The position numbers and the translations under genes are program-made. From Rhynchospora pubera (taxonomy: Eukaryota; Streptophyta; Magnoliopsida; Poales; Cyperaceae), in contig CM051462.1 in the NCBI GenBank assembly GCA_028095005.1, positions 87,555,846 through 87,619,845 of the forward strand: a stretch of DNA of 64,000 nucleotides, read 5' to 3'. The notes below the pieces were generated by a model. That model was not told the DNA's origin. It made no database searches and saw only the letters and a list, made by a program, of their open reading frames with translations. Shown here piece by piece: positions 59,333 to 64,000 of the stretch. The stretch's first letter is position 1. Every line of letters starts with the position of its first letter.

Positions 59333-60973
59333 TAGGCCCGTCAAACCGGAATACAAAAATGTGGTGCCATTCCGTTTTCAGAAACGAAATGGAACGTGCA
59401 CCAATTTTCCCTACCGTTTCAAAAAATAGAACGAAAACAAAATAGATAATTATACCGTTTTACCGAAATGAAACATGAAAATAAGAAATTATAATAGAAA
59501 ACAAAAATGAAACAGAATGTGGTACCAATTTTCTCTACCGTTTCAAAAACGAAACGGAAATGAAACAGTACTTTTGGTTCCGTTTTTGAAGCAGAACAAA
59601 AATGAAATGTGCTATTCCCTATGCGTTTGAGGGAATTACTTAGAGTAATCAACACCTTCTGCAATTGCACGCAATCAGAACACTATCCCTCTCACCCTCA
59701 CTCTCACTTTCACCCTCACCCTCATCCTACGAATCAAACCCACACCACCTCAGATCCACTTCCGAATCAAATCTCCACCACCTCCTTCGCTCCCCTCTCC
59801 TCACGTCGGTCTCACCTCCGCCTTCGCCTCCGCCTCACCTCCCCCTCTCCTCTCCTCCGCCTCCGTCTCACCTCCGCCTCTCCTCACCTCTGCCTCTCCT
59901 CTCCTCCGCCTCTTGTCTCCTCCGTCTCACCTCCACCTCCGCCTCCCCTCACTGCTCCCTCTCATATACTGATCAGATCTGGTTGAGGAAGAAAGAAGGA
60001 TAAGAAGAATAAAGAGGTTTAGATCTAATTCTGTTACAATTCGGGAGTAACTAAATTACTATAAGGGATGATATTAATCTTTATAAGGGAGTATCTAATA
60101 TATATAAGGGAGTAAATACATTCATATCTGATTATGCTGTTTTTTGAGAGTAACTAAATTACTGTAAGGGAGGAAATTGATCAGTATAAGAGAGTAACTA
60201 ATATATACAATGGAGTAAATAATATACATATCTGATTCTACTGTTGTTTGAGAGTAACTAAATAGCTATAAGGGAGTAAATAACTAATATACAAGGAGTA
60301 TCTAATATGTATGAGGGAGTAAATAATATTCAGAACTGATTCTACTGTAGTTTGGGAGTAACTAAATAACTATAAGGGAGTAAATAAATAGTATTAACTG
60401 AGTATTTACTACAAGTAAGGGAGTAAATAATATTCATATATGATTCTGTTGTTGTTTAGGAGTAACTAAATAGCTATAAGGGAGTAAATAACTAGTATAA
60501 AAGGAGTATCTAATATCTATAAGGGAGTAAATAACATTCAGAACTGATTCTACTGTTGCTTGGGAGTAACTAAAAACTATAAGGGAGTAAATAATTAGTA
60601 GTAAGGAAGTATTTAATATAAGTGAGAGAGTAAATAATATTTAATTTCTGATTCTGATAACGACAGGGCTGCGCGGCAGGGCTGGGCGATGGCAACGGGA
60701 GGGCTGGGCGACGGCAGGACTGGGCTGCGCGACGGCTGAGGGCGACGGCGACAGGATGGCGCGATGACTGAGGGCGACGGCGAGGGGGTGAGACAGGGTG
60801 AGGGTGACGCGAGGTGAGAGTGAAGTCGCGTAAGGGACGCGCGGTTAGAGAGGAACGCGTTTTCCTTTTCTGGTCAGCGATTTTTTTTCCGTTTTTAATA
60901 TATGATTGCTTGATTGCGTGACTGATTGATTGTACTTATCAGTCCCGTGCGTTCGATACGTTTGCCAGGCCTA
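59333..60973. mobile_element. hAT-type element, 1,641 bp, non-autonomous
   Basis: 8-bp target duplication CGCAATAT at 59325-59332 and 60974-60981. Ends TAGGCCCGTCAAAC and GTTTGCCAGGCCTA. Interior: GAAACG-rich left subterminal part, a CTCACC/CTCCGC-rich stretch (59690-59965), a 104-bp tandem repeat and a GC-rich part (60660-60860). No transposase. Confidence 0.9.
60026..60660. repeat. 104-bp tandem repeat, about six copies
   Basis: GATTCT landmarks at 60130, 60234, 60338, 60442, 60546 and 60650 are exactly 104 bp apart (the first copy is 103). Each unit is built of about 22-bp sub-units around TATAAGGGAGTAAATA, so it is a higher-order array. Confidence 0.93.
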
Positions 60974-60981
60974 CGCAATAT

Positions 60982-61750
60982 CAAGTTATCAACCCCACAA
61001 ATTCGGCCCCTAGAAATTGGTAGTGGGTTCGGGTGTCAATCCGAATCAACAAACTTTGAACCCGTTCCGTTATACTAAAATAATCCGACCCCATATCAAG
61101 GTATTATTATTTTTTTTTTTTGCTCCAACAACCTTGATCAAATTTATTTGCACAACATTTACTATTTAGACCCGAGTGCCAATTTTAATCACAGAAATAT
61201 CGTATATATGCTATTGGAAACAACTTACACATAGGTCCCTAATGCTGAAATTGCTCAACAAATCAGCTTACATGTATTGTGTACTGTGTTACGAAACATT
61301 AAGCTTAAAACCTCATTAACTGTATTGTGTAACGGAAACTTCAGTTTCTCTGTCACCCCCACCAACCAAGGATATACCTACTCAAGCTATACAGATCAAA
61401 ACCATGCTATTAATCCCGTTTCAGTGTATTATGGTGTTTATCTATTTATCTAATTAAACCAGATTCAAATTTTAGTATATCTTTTGCGTGTTAATTTAAT
61501 GATTACATCGTTCCTTTTTTGACATATGTTCCAATTTTCTTTGGCAAAATGTACAGCATTCCACTTGAACTTCTCCACTTCTCCCACGTGGACTGCGCTA
61601 TGGGACCCACATTGAAACTGACCAAAATTGCATAGGTTAGACGTGCACAAGATGTGGCATTTGTAAGGTATGCTATATATCCTACTGGAGGGATAACCCA
61701 GCTTATTCCCTATACCTCCATTTTCTCCTAAACAATTAATTCCCTTCTCT
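60982..61750. other. Gene-free stretch before the right-edge unit
   Basis: AT-rich, no supported gene. The short minus-strand frame at 61465-61650 has no recognisable features. Confidence 0.45.
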
Positions 61751-61753
61751 CTC

Positions 61754-61764
61754 TATATATATAT
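61754..61764 (+). promoter_or_regulatory. Candidate TATA box of a transcription unit running off the right edge
   Basis: TATATATATAT after a CT-rich tract, followed at 61818 by a good donor (AG|GTAAGG) that would end a short leader exon at 61817. Suggestive of a promoter plus leader exon; unproven. Confidence 0.35.
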
Positions 61765-63529
61765 CCTCCTCAACTGCGAAGAAAGGAGGTACAAAGAGAG
61801 AATTTCCATCGTCTTAGGTAAGGTTTTAAAGAATCTATAATTCCAAATTTACATCTGATCCATCTCTAGTTGATCCACAATTTCTACAATCCATGTTATT
61901 GTTAGACTTGAAATGTTGAGTATTAAGTCACTGTCTAGCATCCTACAGGGGATTAATTAATTTTCATTCTAAACAATGGTCGGGAAGACAAATCTAACGA
62001 ATGCTAGCTTATCTTGTCAAATCTGTCCCGCAAACATTGATGGCGTTATACGCGTCGCACTCGCAATCTACACTTGCGGTATCAACAATTTGCAATATAT
62101 AATTCCTTAATCAAGGAAAAATAATCTGTAATTAGATAATTACTCACAGATAAATGCATATCGATCGCTATTCCATAGCCTGTTTTATTAAGGATTTAAT
62201 ATTTGATAATAATTTATATTTGAAAATTTTGCAGGTCCTTAATTAAGGATATCACCAACAGCAGCTTTAGCTTTATCTATGTACGTATGTGTTTTTACTC
62301 ACATTTATTTTCCTTATTGTAGAACGAATTTCCGTGTAAATGCTTGGCACCGTCCCCAGTTAGTCTATTCTTTCTTTTTTCTAATGGCTTAATATAAGAG
62401 AACAAGAAGAGGGAGGAATTATTATAGGAACAAGCACGAATCTATAATGTCTTACTCTTTTTCCTTAAAAAGGGTCATAGCCTCATAGGTTTGGATGAAA
62501 CAAACATGAGATGCATGGGTTCCTCAAAATTAATTCCTTGTGCAAATGCAATATAATGTCTTGCTGATTTATTAGAACACTACAACCTTTTCAAATTTCT
62601 GATATATTATATCTAATGGGGGATACATCATGGTTAATTATAATAAATTCTGGCTTCTTACCAATGTCAGGTTCTCTGGATAGACTCATTTGTTCTGAAA
62701 TTATCCTTCAGACATTATTTTTCCTATCTTTATATTCCTGATGACATGTTCAATTCCTGATTTTACAACTACCAGGTCAAATATAAATAGGAGCATTCTA
62801 GCTGTTTTGTTATGCACTTGTATTCTATAAGTGATTGTGCCAATTTTTCCGAACGCCAAATATCCCACAATGTCACCACTTAATTAAATCTAACCAACAG
62901 AACCGCCACTCCCACTAAAAGAGAAAATTAATTTTTGAGATTACATGACAGATGGCACTTATGAATATTAATTTTTTTAACGGCTGAGATATATCGTTTC
63001 TAGCTTATAAATATATGTGGGATAGGGTTCTCTTTGCAGTAACATAATGTTTTGTCGGCGCGAAGCACTTGGAGAAAAATGAGCGAAATTACGATCATCT
63101 TTTGAGAAACCGAGAAAGAGAGTGAATTTCAACTTTCAATCGCATGCTAGGAAAACTTTTCAAATCATGGAAGTTTTTGCTTTTTCGTTATTTGGTGAGC
63201 AGAGGTGAAATCAATTTATTATACATTTATTTTTTGCTAAATTTTATACAAAATTGAAGTCCAGCTCTTATTTTTTATCTTACTTCTATCAAGTATACTA
63301 AATTTCTTATTTTGAATATTAACTTTATTTTTAATTTATAAAAATATGGCCCGATCCTTCTACCAATTTGTTTGTGGAAACTAGGCGATCTTTTTTACAA
63401 ATTGTGATGCACATGGCATACTTTCTCTTTCATTCTTTGTTGAGTTCTTTTGTTGTTTCGTACTATAAGATTTTATATTCTTTCTTAAAATCTGATTTTT
63501 CTTCCCTCTTTCTTTTTTCAGAGTTTTCA

Positions 63530-63871
63530 GATGGATGTCCACACTCCACAGCCTCTGTCGGAGATTTTTGAGGATCCAAAGGACTCACTGTTAGGAGAGT
63601 TCGACACAAATGGCACACCGACCGAAGGAATGGAGTTCTACTTATGCGATAAGTCCTTCCTACTTTGCTAGACATCTCGATCAGAGGAGAAGATGCTTGT
63701 AGTTAGGCGAAATGATGAGACCTTCATTCTGTGGGACCGATCGCTGGAACGAGAAGGTAGCGCTGACAAAGTCTCGGTGGATCCCATTGTTGACGGGATG
63801 TTAGAACTCGGAAGCTTCGAAGAGGTGACCAGTGGACAGCAGCTTGTAAACAGGTCTAGCGAAAAAACTTG
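63530..63871 (+). pseudogene. Unidentified coding-like segment with an in-frame stop
   Basis: After an AG acceptor (TTTTTTCAG, ending at 63520) a frame opens at ATG 63530: MDVHTPQPLSEIFEDPKDSL..., running 46 codons to a stop at 63668-63670. It then continues in the same frame for about 65 more codons (RSEEKMLVVRRNDETFILWD...) to a TGA at 63869. A CAG|GT donor lies near 63852. Base composition is GC-richer and more codon-like than its surroundings on both sides of the stop. I do not recognise the protein. It could be a pseudogene, or the stop may be spliced out. It may belong with the leader exon at 61785-61817. Confidence 0.4.
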
Positions 63872-64000
63872 ACTTAATTTTTCATTAATTTCATAAAACA
63901 ATAATCTGAAGTTCTGAACAAATGTATCTTCTGAGATAGACTAGCCACTGCACTGATTTCTAATATTTTCAGAGGCTCCCTTTTTATTTTACTTGTTAAT

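Noticed and set aside
59609..60003. Two overlapping Ser/Pro/Leu-rich frames
   Set aside because: They arise from CTCACC/CTCCGC low-complexity DNA within a hAT element; low-complexity peptides only.

Overview
This is a 64-kb piece of a flowering-plant nuclear genome. It is AT-rich and intron-containing, and it is dense in transposable elements. The host genes are three plant glutamate receptor-like (GLR) channel genes, most like GLR clade II (the GLR2.x type). No rRNA, tRNA, CRISPR array or bacterial-type operon was seen. The low GC content of the coding DNA suggests a non-grass angiosperm, but the species cannot be named from the sequence.

Layout. 1-1556 is the right part of a Mutator-like element (MULE) with very long inverted repeats. 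1608-5116 is a hAT element with an 8-bp target duplication. 6225-9510 is a CACTA element carrying a captured phosphoenolpyruvate/phosphate translocator (PPT) fragment. 10994-27900 is GLR gene 1 (+). Its second intron is 13.3 kb long and contains a complete 9.66-kb CACTA element (13706-23366). 28920-33209 is GLR gene 2 (+). 34740-39205 is GLR gene 3 (-), convergent with gene 2, with a MITE in intron 2. 42550-45695 is a Helitron carrying a decayed fragment of a plant telomere repeat-binding protein gene. 46.3-57.0 kb is a tandem segmental duplication full of MITEs. It also holds a gag-only LTR retrotransposon (49005-51220) and a 5'-truncated LINE (51882-52950). 57274-59134 is a second, intact MULE of the same family as the one at the left edge. 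59333-60973 is a hAT element with a 104-bp tandem repeat. 61.0-64.0 kb may hold the 5' part of an unidentified transcription unit or pseudogene.

How it fits together. The three GLR genes share one exon plan: a signal-peptide exon, a large amino-terminal-domain/S1 exon, M1-pore-M3-S2 exon(s), and an S2/M4/tail exon. Their intron phases match, so the local cluster arose by duplication. All three reading frames join cleanly through GT-AG sites into full-length receptors of 951, 882 and 923 residues. The rest of the window is a layered record of transposition. Element ends could be placed from target duplications: 3 bp for CACTA and Harbinger-like, 8 bp for hAT, 9-10 bp for Mutator-like, 5 bp for the LTR element and about 10 bp for the LINE. 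In the 46-57 kb duplication, one copy often preserves the empty site of an insertion in the other. The most unusual items are the intact receptor gene spanning a 9.66-kb transposon, the gag-only retrotransposon, and the paired loss of the ligand-domain cysteines in GLR gene 3.
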